Part shown: piece after piece, positions 1 through 9,010 of the stretch
Layout of the letters: each line of letters opens with the position of its first letter
How positions within the stretch are numbered: position 1 is the first letter of the stretch
From: Ensifer adhaerens
GTDB lineage: Bacteria > Pseudomonadota > Alphaproteobacteria > Rhizobiales > Rhizobiaceae
Length of the DNA: 64,000 nucleotides
Assembly: GCF_000697965.2 (NCBI RefSeq)
Contig: NZ_CP015882.1
Coordinates: forward strand, 186,001 to 250,000
Direction: 5' to 3'
Translations under genes and position numbers: made by a program
Notes under the pieces: generated by a model
Told to the model about the DNA's origin: nothing
Databases searched by the model: none
The model's input: the letters and a program-made list of their open reading frames with translations, nothing else

Positions 1-171
1 CCCAGCCTCAAGAAGCAAGACGCTGGCGTTTCCGCATTCTGCCAGTCGGGCGGCAACGACGGAACCACTGGATCCGGCTCCACATACTATGAAGTCAAAA
101 TCGGCTGGGACCTCAGGATGTCGTGGCGCCGGATTTTCACGTCGGTTTATGTCATGCGTATTCTGATCCAC
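1..171 (-). CDS. GMC-family FAD oxidoreductase, N-terminal part
   Basis: The gene reads leftward and leaves the window, so only 57 codons are present. They contain a Rossmann FAD-binding turn, GAGSSG at residues 31-36, followed by VVAARLAE and then LLLEAG, the usual opening of choline dehydrogenase/glucose oxidase-like (GMC) flavoproteins. Family members oxidise alcohols with FAD. The start is taken as GTG at 171 because AAAGG lies 7 bases before it, no ATG occurs in frame, and an in-frame TAG lies further upstream. The roughly 20 residues before the FAD motif are longer than usual. Substrate is not deducible. Confidence 0.8.
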   Translation of the reverse strand, partial: MDQNTHDINRRENPAPRHPEVPADFDFIVCGAGSSGSVVAARLAECGNASVLLLEAG

Positions 172-370
172 GGGGTTACCTTTGTGAATTGGTGGGCTGA
201 AATTGCAAGTTGGCCGCGAGCGCTATTGGCATCCGAGATGCAATCGATCTCAATCGGAGATCGACGTTTTTACATACGGCCTGTAAGTGTGATGGGAGGT
301 GAGGACATTCCAGCATCCGATCATCGGAACAGGAATGCCTGTCCCGATGATAAAGCTCGAACGACCATAC

Positions 371-1153
371 TTACTGCGCCGAAACAGTTTTCGCCGCTTC
401 GTCGATGGTGTCCGCGACCACCGTTGGCTGCGTCATGAACAGAGCGTGGCTTGCTGCGACCTTGGTGATCTTGGCTTTAATCCGCTCTGCCATATGGACC
501 AGCATGGCTTGGTCAAATGCTTTGTCCTCTGTGGCGATGACGGCCCAGCTTGGCTTGGTTCGCCAAGCAGCATTCTCCAGCTTCGTGGCAAACGCCGACA
601 TGTTGATTGGGACCTGCGAATCCCGCATGAACGCGACGTCGGTGTCGCTGGCGTCATGTGCAAATCCAGCCTTGAATTTCCCAGGGTTAACGTACCCAAA
701 TCCATCTTTCGTGGTTTCGATGACGAATTCAGATGCCGGGGCAAAACCTTCATACTGCTGGGCCGTCGTCTCGCCTGCGTCCGGTGAGAGCGCGGAGACG
801 TAAACCAGTCCCGCGGCCCTTGTATCAATACCGGCTTCCGTAATGACTGTTCCACCCCATGAATGGCCTACCAGAATGGCCGGTCCATCTTGCCGCTCAA
901 GTGCACGCTTGGTGGCGGCAACGTCGTCTTCGAGGGAGGTCAACGGATTCTGGACGATGGTGACACGATATCCACGCTTCGTGAGATTGTCGTAGACGGC
1001 CCTCCAGCCGGAACCATCGGCGAAAGCACCGTGAACGAGTACGACGTTCTTCACGGCCTGGTTAGCAGGGATCGTGTCCGCAGCGTTCGCAGGCACTGGG
1101 GCGGATATTGCGGCTACGGCTGCGACGGTGGCCAATACGGTCCTGGTGGTCAT
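371..1153 (-). CDS. Secreted alpha/beta-fold hydrolase
   Basis: A 260-residue protein with a cleavable signal peptide (hydrophobic 5-20, ANA-A near 23-25), so it probably acts in the periplasm. The alpha/beta hydrolase core shows HGAFADG at 41-47 (oxyanion region), the nucleophile elbow GHSWGG with Ser98, and a probable catalytic His near 236 (ASHALF). This is the esterase-like family often annotated as 'alpha/beta hydrolase' without known substrate. ATG at 1153 is preferred over the ATG at 1174 because GAGGAG lies 7 bases upstream of it. It is divergent from an OhrR-type regulator across a palindrome-rich gap, so it is the likely regulated target. Confidence 0.88.
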   Translation of the reverse strand: MTTRTVLATVAAVAAISAPVPANAADTIPANQAVKNVVLVHGAFADGSGWRAVYDNLTKRGYRVTIVQNPLTSLEDDVAATKRALERQDGPAILVGHSWGGTVITEAGIDTRAAGLVYVSALSPDAGETTAQQYEGFAPASEFVIETTKDGFGYVNPGKFKAGFAHDASDTDVAFMRDSQVPINMSAFATKLENAAWRTKPSWAVIATEDKAFDQAMLVHMAERIKAKITKVAASHALFMTQPTVVADTIDEAAKTVSAQ

Positions 1154-1174
1154 GGCTCTCTCCTCTTGATGCAT

Positions 1175-1242
1175 GCGATAACTCTTATCGCGATAAATAA
1201 TGCCTGTCAGTTTTCATTCTTCGTGTCAACAAAATTTATCGC
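1175..1242. promoter_or_regulatory. Candidate OhrR/MarR operator cluster
   Basis: Between the divergent hydrolase and MarR genes the sequence GCGATAA-CTC-TTATCGC (1175-1191) is a perfect inverted repeat. It overlaps a second perfect palindrome, TTATCGCGATAA (1185-1196), and a further TTATCGC copy lies at 1236-1242 before the regulator start. Three copies of one 7-mer in a divergent gap fit binding by the adjacent dimeric MarR protein. The assignment is inferred. Confidence 0.6.
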
Positions 1243-1295
1243 AATATTGTTTTTTGCAGTACTTTTTGCTAATTCTGCGCCGACAGGAGCTCAAA

Positions 1296-1763
1296 ATGAC
1301 GAAACGACATAACGACCCGCCGCCGCTCAGCGATCAGCTCTGCTACGCAATCTACACCGCTGGCATCGCTATCCAGCGTGCCTACAAGCAAGTGCTTGAC
1401 GAGTTGGGTTTGACCTATCCGCAGTACCTCGTGCTCAACGTTCTCTGGCGCGAAGACGAGCAGACGGTTGGTGCCATCGCCCATACCCTCGCTCTGGAAT
1501 CCAGCACGCTTACGCCGCTTCTAAAGCGGCTGGAAGCATCAGGCTTGCTGCGACGGACACGAAATCTGAGCAATGAGCGGCAGGTTGTCGTTGCATTGAC
1601 GAACGAGGGACGCACGTTGCAGCACCGGGCCGGCTGCCTCAGCGACACATTGCTCGCAGCCTCTACACAGACGCCCCAGGAGTTGGCATCCTTGAATCGC
1701 GATGTCCGGCATCTCCGCGACGCCATCTATTCACAGATCGGCGGATGGGACGCGCCCGCTTGA
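1296..1763 (+). CDS. MarR-family regulator, OhrR-like
   Basis: A 155-residue winged-helix regulator. The N-terminus reads DQLCYAIY with Cys16 at the position of the peroxide-sensing cysteine of OhrR proteins, followed by LTYPQYLVLNVLW, the recognition helix region STLTPLLKRLE and a wing with RNLSNERQV. These are signature features of the OhrR subgroup, which derepresses when organic hydroperoxides oxidise the Cys. The start at 1296 has AGGAG 7 bases upstream; a longer open frame back to 1200 has no such site. No ohr peroxidase gene is adjacent; the divergent alpha/beta hydrolase is the evident target. Confidence 0.87.
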   Translation: MTKRHNDPPPLSDQLCYAIYTAGIAIQRAYKQVLDELGLTYPQYLVLNVLWREDEQTVGAIAHTLALESSTLTPLLKRLEASGLLRRTRNLSNERQVVVALTNEGRTLQHRAGCLSDTLLAASTQTPQELASLNRDVRHLRDAIYSQIGGWDAPA

Positions 1764-1782
1764 TCTGCGAAGGCGTCTCGAT

Positions 1783-2565
1783 CTAGGCTGTCGGCACAGT
1801 TCCTCCATCGATGGTGTATTCGGTACCTGTGATCGATGCAGCGCGGTCCGATGCCAGGAAGGCAATCAGATTTGCCACTTCCGTCGGTTTGGCAGGGCGC
1901 CCGAGAGGTATGCCGCCCAAACTATCCATGATGATCTTCTTGCCACCCTCAAGATCCGTACCCGCCTTGTACGCCAAGCGCTGGGCCAAGTGAACGGACG
2001 CTTCCGTTTCGATCCAACCCGGAGACACTCGCACGACGCGGACGCCCTTGGGCGATACCTCCTTGGACATGGCCTTGCTATAAGTCGAGAGTGCCGCCTT
2101 TGCTGCGGCATAAGCCGTGGTCGCTTCCGGGAGAGGTAGCAATCTTTGGATGGACGTGACATGCACAACCACACCGGTTCCCCGTTCGACCATGTCTGGA
2201 ACCAGTTCGCGATCCAGTCGAACAGCGGGAAAAAGATTGAGAGACATTTCGTTGTACCACTCGGCATCAGTTAGCGCCCCAAAGCCACCGCCAGCTGCTG
2301 CGGAACCACCCAGCATATGAACGATGATATCGACGTTGCCGAGACGTTGACGCGTAACGTCCGCGACGGCCGCGCACCCCTCTTCAGTCGTGAGCTCGGC
2401 CTCGACAAACAATTCTTCCGGCAGGTTCTCAGGACGCGTCCGCGCGGTCGTCAACACCTGCGCGCCGAGGTCCCGAAACAGGCTGACGGTCGCAGCCCCG
2501 GCGCCCTTGGTTCCAGCAGTAATGAGGGCTCGCTTGCCTCTCAGGTTGAGAAAGTCTGTCATCAC
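1783..2565 (-). CDS. Short-chain dehydrogenase/reductase (SDR)
   Basis: A 260-residue SDR. The cofactor turn is degenerate (TAGTKGAG, residues 17-24, instead of TGxxxGxG), followed by [11 protein letters not shown] in place of the usual NNAG, a catalytic YAAAK near residue 150, and a C-terminal IDGG. NAD(P)-dependent oxidoreductase; substrate not deducible. It overlaps the upstream SnoaL-like gene by 4 bases (ATGATGA), so the two are translationally coupled. The start at 2565 has GGAG 8 bases upstream. Confidence 0.9.
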   Translation of the reverse strand: MMTDFLNLRGKRALITAGTKGAGAATVSLFRDLGAQVLTTARTRPENLPEELFVEAELTTEEGCAAVADVTRQRLGNVDIIVHMLGGSAAAGGGFGALTDAEWYNEMSLNLFPAVRLDRELVPDMVERGTGVVVHVTSIQRLLPLPEATTAYAAAKAALSTYSKAMSKEVSPKGVRVVRVSPGWIETEASVHLAQRLAYKAGTDLEGGKKIIMDSLGGIPLGRPAKPTEVANLIAFLASDRAASITGTEYTIDGGTVPTA

Positions 2566-2882
2566 CGGATCTCCAGCCAGGCGATCTTGCCGTCCTTGAT
2601 GGTGAAGGCATATGAGAGCGTCACCGGACTGCCGGGAAACTGGCCGCCAACTTTGGCGGGGACGAGCACTTTGTTGCCGTCAACGGTGGATTCGAACGGT
2701 TCAGAAACGTACTGCGTCGCCTCCTTCGCAGCCACCCACCATTCACGGATAGCGACCACGCCTTGATGGCGCGATCCCTCATCTTCGACAACGGCTTCGA
2801 TCGCAAAGGTCTCCGACAGCGCATCCGCGTTGCTGCCGCTGTCAGCGTCAAAGTACATGTTCACGATATCGGGCATATCCAT
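2562..2882 (-). CDS. SnoaL/NTF2-like protein
   Basis: A 106-residue protein of the NTF2/SnoaL fold: an opening helix [12 protein letters not shown], central strands with [10 protein letters not shown], and a C-terminal [16 protein letters not shown] that is typical of the family's last beta hairpin. Such proteins are small cyclases, isomerases or ligand binders; the function here is unknown. ATG at 2882 is chosen over 2897 because AGGAG lies 7 bases before it. First gene of a two-gene unit with the SDR downstream, divergent from a LysR regulator. Confidence 0.8.
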   Translation of the reverse strand: MDMPDIVNMYFDADSGSNADALSETFAIEAVVEDEGSRHQGVVAIREWWVAAKEATQYVSEPFESTVDGNKVLVPAKVGGQFPGSPVTLSYAFTIKDGKIAWLEIR

Positions 2883-2977
2883 TGTGGTTCTCCTCATTGG
2901 CTAACCCGATAGTAGCGCTCGACCATTGCGTAAATAAGTGGGATAAACCGGCATGCAGCAATGAACAGATCGGGACA

Positions 2978-3877
2978 ATGGAACAAGCCAACCTGAAGGA
3001 ACTTGAAGCGGTAATCGCTATTGCCCGGCGCGGCACATTCCGCGCAGCGGCCATTGATCTTGGCATGTCTACGACAGCGTTGAGCCACACAATAGGCAGG
3101 CTTGAGGCGGAGCTTGGGGTGCGATTATTCAACCGCACCACACGCAGCGTGTCGCTGACGGATGCCGGCAGGCTCTTTGTGCAGCAGGTGGCGCCCTCGC
3201 TTCAAGATCTCTATGCCGCCTTGGATTCGGTGCGGGCGCAACGTGAGACACCTTCCGGAACAATACGGATCAACGCGGCGCCCTTCGCGGCGCGCGCAAT
3301 CATCTCGCCGCTCGTGCTTGAGTTCCTGCGCCGCTATCCCGACATGAATGTCGATATTGTAACTGAAGGAAAGATGGTCGATATCGTCAAGGACGGGTTT
3401 GATCTGGGAGTCAGGGTTGCGGGCCTCGTTCCCAGCGACATGATTGCAGTTTCGCTCGGCCGGCCTCAGCGACATGCTGTGGTTGGGTCTCCTGAATACT
3501 TCGAGAGGCATGGGAAGCCGGTGGTCCCTCCCGACCTCCTCAGCCATCGATGCATTCGCGTTCGCCTCCCCGATGGCTCCCTGTTTCGGTGGCGTTTCGA
3601 GAAGGACGGGGAGCAGGTGCAAATCGATGCACGCGGCCCGATATCGCTGGACGAGGCTAGCCTCACGAGAACCGCTGTCCTGGAAAGCGCCGGTATAGCC
3701 TACATCTTCGAGCAAGACATTTTCCCGGACATTGAGGCGGGGCGCGTCGTCCGTGTACTGGAAGACTGGACGCCACCGTATCCGGGGCTTTGCCTTTACT
3801 ACCCTGGGCGCCGACATCTGTCAGCCGGGGTTAGGGCGTTCTTGGAACTTGCGCGTGAGCTCGCGAGAGTGAGCTAA
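2978..3877 (+). CDS. LysR-family transcriptional regulator
   Basis: A 299-residue LTTR. The N-terminal winged helix ([21 protein letters not shown]...[34 protein letters not shown]) is canonical, with a full-length substrate-binding domain of the CrgA/DmlR-like type ([31 protein letters not shown]). The start at 2978 gives the standard N-terminus; the open frame from 2882 is longer than the family allows. Divergent from the SnoaL/SDR pair and therefore its probable regulator. Confidence 0.92.
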   Translation: MEQANLKELEAVIAIARRGTFRAAAIDLGMSTTALSHTIGRLEAELGVRLFNRTTRSVSLTDAGRLFVQQVAPSLQDLYAALDSVRAQRETPSGTIRINAAPFAARAIISPLVLEFLRRYPDMNVDIVTEGKMVDIVKDGFDLGVRVAGLVPSDMIAVSLGRPQRHAVVGSPEYFERHGKPVVPPDLLSHRCIRVRLPDGSLFRWRFEKDGEQVQIDARGPISLDEASLTRTAVLESAGIAYIFEQDIFPDIEAGRVVRVLEDWTPPYPGLCLYYPGRRHLSAGVRAFLELARELARVS

Positions 3878-4394
3878 TTGAACCGCCAGTGGAAGAGCTT
3901 TGCTTGTCTCTTCAACGCTCCAAGCGGACAGATTTGCAAGGCGTGAATGACCGGTTCGCGGCCAGTAGGTCACTGATCTGCCATTCCGCAAGGAATGAGC
4001 GGAAGGCAGACCCTCGGCTTCTAGGATCTCGTTCGATTAGCCTGGACAACCGAAATGGCGCGCAAAACCGCGTCCCTGCGTAACGAATTGATTGTCCGCT
4101 TCGGGCTACTAAAAGCGCGTCCAGGGAACGCATGAAAACCATGTGGTAAGTGCCGCCAGCGCTGCAATTGCTGCAGATCTTTCGCGCCGCGACGGGCCGT
4201 CCACATATGCGCAGAAGTCCGGATGGTGGGATCATCGTCAAATCAGCGGTCGCGGTCTTTGGTTTATAGGGACCTTGTATCGAAGGAAGGTGCCGCGCTT
4301 TCGCAGTCCACGCCTCTGCGCCGCCGCGCGCAGTCACGGACATCGTTTAATCGCGACCGTCTGCGAGCGAGATCACTACCGTCATCAGCTCCGC
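3878..4394. other. Intergenic region without a convincing gene
   Basis: About 500 bp with short open frames on both strands but no recognisable protein or good start site. A 47-bp stretch near 4215-4262 closely matches 53527-53573 (AGTC.GGATGGTGG...CATCGTCAAATCAGC.GTCGC). Read on the minus strand, the shared part covers GCTGATTTGACG followed by an ATG and CCACCATCC, so this may be a remnant of the same small gene that is broken at 53.3-53.6 kb. Confidence 0.5.
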
Positions 4395-4484
4395 TCACGT
4401 GAGCAACAAAATCACCCAGATCAGAACGGTGGCTGAGATGATCAGCAGCACGATTGCTGCGGCGCGTATTACCTTTCCCATCAT
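4395..4484 (-). CDS. Very small single-pass membrane protein (29 aa)
   Basis: ATG ATG GGA AAA... encodes 29 residues with a basic N-terminus (GKVIR) and one continuous hydrophobic segment (AAAIVLLIISATVLIWVILLL). GGGAGG lies 6 bases before the chosen ATG; an ATG two codons earlier abuts the Shine-Dalgarno site. Too short for homology judgement, but the ribosome site and membrane segment favour a real microprotein. A 170-bp repeat lies just upstream of it (4529-4702). Confidence 0.45.
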   Translation of the reverse strand: MMGKVIRAAAIVLLIISATVLIWVILLLT

Positions 4485-4528
4485 TGTCATCCTCCCGCCA
4501 GAACCGCGCTGGCGCCATGAGATAAATT

Positions 4529-4702
4529 GGCAGAACCGCAAACTTGCTCCGTGGCTGCGGCTCTGAGTGCCAGCGGGGATGTGCGTGAACGAACGATGGC
4601 GACCAACCAAAAATTGCAGCGTTTTGGTTAATTTAGCGTTGCCTCACGTATATTGGTTTTCTATTGGAAAGATTTGGAGCCGTTGCTGCGTCTTTCCGGC
4701 AA
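4529..4702. repeat. Dispersed intergenic repeat, copy 1
   Basis: Roughly 170 bp that aligns along its whole length, in the same orientation, with 56793-56962. Well-conserved blocks are GGCTGCGGYTCTGAGTGCCAG, ATGGCRACCRACC, GGTTAATTTAGYGTT and GCCGTTGCYGCGTCTTTC. Neither copy has a credible open frame, and each lies upstream of a minus-strand small gene, so a regulatory region or small RNA is more likely than a coding relic. Confidence 0.7.
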
Positions 4703-4785
4703 GTCGCCAGTCGCTTGAACGCTCAAGCCGCGCTTGGAAAAGGGTTAGACACACCCGTACCGGACTTCGCCACCGTGATCAGTGG

Positions 4786-5763
4786 TCAGGCGAACACCAG
4801 ACTCGAACCTGGTTCTTGTTCGGCGATCGCTTCGGTAAGGCCTGTGCGGGCAAAACTCTCGCGTATCTGCTGGCGAAGCCAGCCATTCGCTGGATCAGTG
4901 TCGGCATGTTTCGCCCAAACCATGTTCACCGCAGGGAAAGTGAGTGACACCGGCAGTGGGCTGACCTCCAAGCCCAACAGAGGCCCGTAGCGTTCCGCGA
5001 TCCTTGTCGGGACGGTGGCGATTACGGGGCTGAGTTGCGCGGCCGAAAGAACAGACATGTACCCGGGGGCTGCAGCAACGACATTGATATCGACGCCGGC
5101 GATTTCCAGGGCATCTTTGATGCACCCCTGCAGCGTCTCGTTCTGGGATATGGTGGAATGCTCAGCTGAAAGATACTCAGTAAGGCCAACGGGGTTGCTG
5201 AGGGTCATGAGATCCGCATTGAAACAGCACGACACCCCGGTGTCATACAGCTTCTCGGACGACCGGCGGCTGGTGACGGTGTAGGTGCACCCAACCGCGA
5301 GATCGATCGATCCATCCTCCAAGGAAGGCTCGACCGCCTCATGCGGAAACACTCGCGCTAGGAGTTTGATCCCTGGAGCCAGGCGCCGCAGCCTGGCGGT
5401 CAAATCTGGAATGAGCAGCAGCTCAATTTCCGGGGACATGGCGATCCGGAACACGCGCTCTTCCGTAGAGGGATTGAATTCCGCGCCTCCCGTCAACGCC
5501 AGTTGCGCCTGCCTTAACGCCTTTCTTATCGGAACCGCCAGGCTTTGCGCTCGCGCAGTCGGCTGCATGGTTGGGCCAACGCGTATAAAGAGCTCATCCT
5601 GCAACAGCACGCGCAGCGTCGAAAGAGAATGGCTCATCGCCGGCTGCTGGATTTTCAGACGCCGTGCGGCCTTGGTCACGCTCCCCTCAGCCATCAATGC
5701 GTCAAAGGCGACAAGAAGGTTGAGATCGAAAGAGCGAAGATTGAAATGATCGATAGTTGTCAT
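4786..5763 (-). CDS. LysR-family transcriptional regulator
   Basis: An LTTR of about 325 residues with the NodD/NahR-like opening HFNLRSFDLNLLVAFDALMAEGSVTKAARRL and QPAMSHSLSTLR, followed by a complete effector domain. The start is uncertain: ATG at 5763 begins the standard N-terminus, but in-frame ATG at 5772 and GTG at 5793 are possible. Divergent from the metallo-beta-lactamase hydrolase gene, which it probably controls. Confidence 0.9.
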   Translation of the reverse strand: MTTIDHFNLRSFDLNLLVAFDALMAEGSVTKAARRLKIQQPAMSHSLSTLRVLLQDELFIRVGPTMQPTARAQSLAVPIRKALRQAQLALTGGAEFNPSTEERVFRIAMSPEIELLLIPDLTARLRRLAPGIKLLARVFPHEAVEPSLEDGSIDLAVGCTYTVTSRRSSEKLYDTGVSCCFNADLMTLSNPVGLTEYLSAEHSTISQNETLQGCIKDALEIAGVDINVVAAAPGYMSVLSAAQLSPVIATVPTRIAERYGPLLGLEVSPLPVSLTFPAVNMVWAKHADTDPANGWLRQQIRESFARTGLTEAIAEQEPGSSLVFA

Positions 5764-5861
5764 GACCTGCATCGATTTGCGCGTTGATGTCACGGTACAT
5801 ATTTACTCTCCAGGTCAGTTCAAGGCCGCTTTTGCCACCTCGCGTACATCCGGAGCCTTTC

Positions 5862-6836
5862 ATGCAAACTCGTCGTTCTTTTCTCATCAATACAGCCGTA
5901 TTTGGCGCGGCAGCCGGGACCGTGGTCGGTCTCCCTGCCACCAGCTTCGCCAAGGCCCCGATGATCGGCGCGCAGGCGGCGGGATTTTATCGGATAAAGC
6001 TCGGCAACTACGAGATCACGGCGCTTTCCGACGGAACGGTAAAACTGCCGATGTCGAAGATCTACCAGAACATGTCCCAGAACGAGATCGACACCTATTT
6101 GACCGACCGGTTTCAATCGGGCGCGGCAGAAGTTTCCGTGAATGCCTATCTGATCAACACCGGCGAGCGCCTCGTGCTGGTGGATGCCGGCACAGGCGAC
6201 CTAATGGGTCCCGCGCTGGGCAAGCTCGTATCGAATATCGAAGCATCGGGCTACAAGCCCTCTGAAATCGACGACGTCATTTTAACTCACATCCACGCCG
6301 ACCATTCAGGCGGACTGGTTTCGGGCGGTGACCGCGTCTACAAAAACGCCATTCTGCACGTCAACCGACGGGAAGCGGAATTCTGGCTGAAGGCAGATGC
6401 TAAAGCGAAAGCCGATCAGGTACTTGGGCCTCAGATCGCCCAGGCCGAAAGGTGCCTCGGACCCTATGTCGATGCCGAGAAGCTCGAAACGTTCGATGAC
6501 AATGGCGCACCCATTTCTGGTTTTGCATCTGTTCTGCTTGCGGGCCATACGCCCGGTCACAGTGGTATCATTGTCGAGAGCGAGGGGGAAAAGATCGTGT
6601 TTTGGGGCGATGTCGCCCATGGCGACGTGCTGCAATATGACCATCCGGATGTCACGGTCGCATTTGATGTCGACCAGAACGCCGCCGCAGCAACCCGCGC
6701 GACGGCTTTTGCTGAGGCGGCAGACGGGCGCTATCTGGTCGCCGGTGCGCATCATGCTTTTCCTGGGATCGGGCATGTTCGCCGCGATGCGGACAATTAC
6801 GACTGGGTGCCGTTGGTATACCGGGCGGTTTACTGA
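5862..6836 (+). CDS. Tat-exported MBL-fold metallo-hydrolase
   Basis: A 324-residue protein with a twin-arginine signal (QTRRSFLINTAVFG, then hydrophobic to TSFA) and a metallo-beta-lactamase domain. The zinc motif is THIHADHSGG, with further ligands in AGHTPGHSG and WGDVAHG. The arrangement matches the lactonase/glyoxalase-II-like branch, which hydrolyses esters or lactones with two zinc ions. Start at 5862 with GGAG upstream; the open frame from 5784 would disrupt the Tat leader. Periplasmic by inference. Substrate unknown; lactone or quorum-signal hydrolysis is possible but not shown. Confidence 0.9.
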   Translation: MQTRRSFLINTAVFGAAAGTVVGLPATSFAKAPMIGAQAAGFYRIKLGNYEITALSDGTVKLPMSKIYQNMSQNEIDTYLTDRFQSGAAEVSVNAYLINTGERLVLVDAGTGDLMGPALGKLVSNIEASGYKPSEIDDVILTHIHADHSGGLVSGGDRVYKNAILHVNRREAEFWLKADAKAKADQVLGPQIAQAERCLGPYVDAEKLETFDDNGAPISGFASVLLAGHTPGHSGIIVESEGEKIVFWGDVAHGDVLQYDHPDVTVAFDVDQNAAAATRATAFAEAADGRYLVAGAHHAFPGIGHVRRDADNYDWVPLVYRAVY

Positions 6837-7062
6837 ACCCTCGACCGAACGCATGGAATGGTTCGCCATCCGCAGCGATCACTGTCGATCTCCCAGGCGA
6901 GAAGTGGCCGGATATTGCGCGCCTCGATGCCCGCAGAACGGCCGTTTTTGGCTTGCCCGCTAAAGCAATTTAGCCATCGGATCATCAAGAGGTGACGACG
7001 GGGCGATCCGGATGTGATTAAACGGAGCCTGGCGCGCGCACACTCGCCTGGAGGTCGTCAAT

Positions 7063-8058
7063 TTGGAAGAGCCGGAAGAAATCTCTCGCGAGGTCCTTTC
7101 GAAAGGAGGGTCATCGAAGGGGCCCTCCTTGCAGGGCGCGCAAGACCGGGAAGAGGCGGCTGCTCCACCTGAGCGGACCTCGCCGCTCGGCCTCGAGCAA
7201 TACATCGCGGGCAGGACGCTTGTCAGTGGCGATGGCCCGGCGTGGAACGACCTGTTCGTTCAGGTGTATTCCCGCCGCGACAAGCAGGAAGCGTTTCTTG
7301 TCCCAGCTGTTGCGGAACCGCTGATCGTCTGGGTTATGTCGGGCGAAGCGAATGTCGAAGAGCGCGAACTCGGCGGCGATTGGGTATCCAATATCGTGTC
7401 GGTCGGAGACTTCTTCCTGACCCGTTCCCCGACGCCTTACGAAATGCGCTGGCGTTCGACTGGGACGGCGCCCTTTCAGGTGATGCATCTGTATTTGTCG
7501 GTTCCTCTGTTTGAGCGCGTCGCCAAAGAGGTGCTTGGCGGCGATGGGCCGCCCGTGCTGCTCGACGTCTCCGGCGGGAAAGATGAGCAGCTCTCGCATC
7601 TATTGGCCTTGATCCATCAGGAACTTGCCGCTGAAGGCAAAGGCAGCCAATTGTTCGTGCAAGGATTGGCTCAAAGTCTCACGGTGCACCTGATCCGCAA
7701 CTACGTAACGGAGGATCGGCAAGACAATCGGCAGACGGCTCTGCCAGGCTTTAAGCTTCGGCGCGCCATGGCTTATCTCGAAGCGCACCTGGCTGACCCG
7801 TTCAACCTGGCGCAGCTCGCCGTTACGGTAGGCATGAGCGAGTTTCATTTCAGCCGACTGTTTAAGAAAGCAACCGGCCTTTCGCCCTCCCGCTACTTCA
7901 TTCGCCAGCGCGTCGCCAAGGCACAGCAGCTGCTCCAGGAAACTGAGACGAGCATCATCGAGATTGGCCTGTCGGTTGGCTATTCGAGCCCGAGTCACTT
8001 TGCGCAGGTCTTCCGCCGCGAGACAGGTCTGCCGCCGAGCCACTATCGTCGAGGATGA
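7063..8058 (+). CDS. AraC-family transcriptional regulator
   Basis: A 331-residue regulator. The N-terminal two thirds form a cupin-like sensing domain (VQVYSRRDKQEAFLVPAVAEPLIVWVMSG). The C-terminal ~100 residues carry both AraC helix-turn-helix units: FNLAQLAVTVGMSEFHFSRLFKKATG and IIEIGLSVGYSSPSHFAQVFRRETG. TTG at 7063 is proposed as start because GGAGG lies 8 bases upstream and no ATG is available. It precedes the SDR/flavin-reductase genes on the same strand and may activate them. Confidence 0.88.
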   Translation: MEEPEEISREVLSKGGSSKGPSLQGAQDREEAAAPPERTSPLGLEQYIAGRTLVSGDGPAWNDLFVQVYSRRDKQEAFLVPAVAEPLIVWVMSGEANVEERELGGDWVSNIVSVGDFFLTRSPTPYEMRWRSTGTAPFQVMHLYLSVPLFERVAKEVLGGDGPPVLLDVSGGKDEQLSHLLALIHQELAAEGKGSQLFVQGLAQSLTVHLIRNYVTEDRQDNRQTALPGFKLRRAMAYLEAHLADPFNLAQLAVTVGMSEFHFSRLFKKATGLSPSRYFIRQRVAKAQQLLQETETSIIEIGLSVGYSSPSHFAQVFRRETGLPPSHYRRG

Positions 8059-8204
8059 TTTTTCATCCGTCTGCGATTTGAGCAAGATCGCGACAGGTCG
8101 CGCAAGGCCCCGTGAGAAGGGCCGGCGTGAAACGCTTAGGTTCCTCCTTGTCGAAACGAAACGCCCACCGCGGTGGTGGGCTTCAAAGACAAGGAGTGAA
8201 GACA

Positions 8205-8954
8205 ATGGCCAACCTCAACGGAAAGATCGCATTGGTAACTGGCGCGTCGAGTGGCATTGGCGCCGCTACCGCCGTGAAGCTCGCCGAAGCCGGCGCGAAA
8301 GTCGGCATCGCCGCTCGCCGGACCGAAAAACTCGAAGACCTGAAGCAGCGGATTGAAGCGAAGGGCGGCGAGGCTCTGGTGATCGAGATGGATGTCGTTG
8401 ATCCGAGCGCGATCGAAACCGGCGTCAAAAAGCTTGTCGAAACCTACGGCTCGATCGATATCCTGGTCAACAATGCCGGCCTGATGCCACTCTCGGACAT
8501 CGACCAGTTCAAGGTCGACGAATGGCACCGGATGGTGGACGTGAACGTAAAGGGCGTGCTCAACACGACGGCTGCCGTTCTGCCCCAGATGATCAAGCAG
8601 CATTCGGGCCACATCTTCAACATGTCCTCGATCGCGGGCCGCAAGGTCTTCAAGGGTCTTTCGGTCTACTGCGCCACGAAACACGCGGTCACGGCCTTCT
8701 CCGACGGACTGCGCATGGAAGTTGGCCAGAAGCACAACATCCGCGTGACCTGCATTCAGCCAGGCGCTGTTGCCACCGAGCTCTACGACCACATCACCGA
8801 TCCGGGCTACCGCAAGCAGATGGATGAGCTGGCCAGCCAGATGACTTTCCTTCAGGGCGAGGACATTGGCGACACCATCGTCTTCGCCGCCCAGGCTCCG
8901 GCGCATGTCGACGTCGCTGAGCTGTTTGTCCTGCCGGTTGAGCAGGGCTGGTAA
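8205..8954 (+). CDS. Short-chain dehydrogenase/reductase
   Basis: A 249-residue classical SDR: NAD(P) turn TGASSGIG (11-18), NNAG near 86-89, catalytic Ser in FNMSSIAGRK and YCATK near 153-157. The C-terminal region (PGAVATELYDHITDPGYRKQM) matches the clade often called 'SDR family oxidoreductase YdfG-like'. Basic residues after strand 2 (AARRTEK) suggest NADPH. AAGGAG lies 8 bases before the ATG, just after a hairpin (GCCCACC...GGTGGGC, 8163-8181). First gene of a + strand unit with the flavin reductase, DUF1330 and a truncated ABM gene. Confidence 0.93.
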   Translation: MANLNGKIALVTGASSGIGAATAVKLAEAGAKVGIAARRTEKLEDLKQRIEAKGGEALVIEMDVVDPSAIETGVKKLVETYGSIDILVNNAGLMPLSDIDQFKVDEWHRMVDVNVKGVLNTTAAVLPQMIKQHSGHIFNMSSIAGRKVFKGLSVYCATKHAVTAFSDGLRMEVGQKHNIRVTCIQPGAVATELYDHITDPGYRKQMDELASQMTFLQGEDIGDTIVFAAQAPAHVDVAELFVLPVEQGW

Positions 8955-9010
8955 GCGACTGTCCTAACGGGCCCTGCCCAAGGGTGGGGCCCTCTTCACG
9001 GGAGAGTAGG

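Noticed and set aside
6837..7062. Open frame DLPGEKWPDIARLDARRTAVFGLPAK after the MBL gene
   Set aside because: Protein-like but short, with no start and no family I can name; could be chance.
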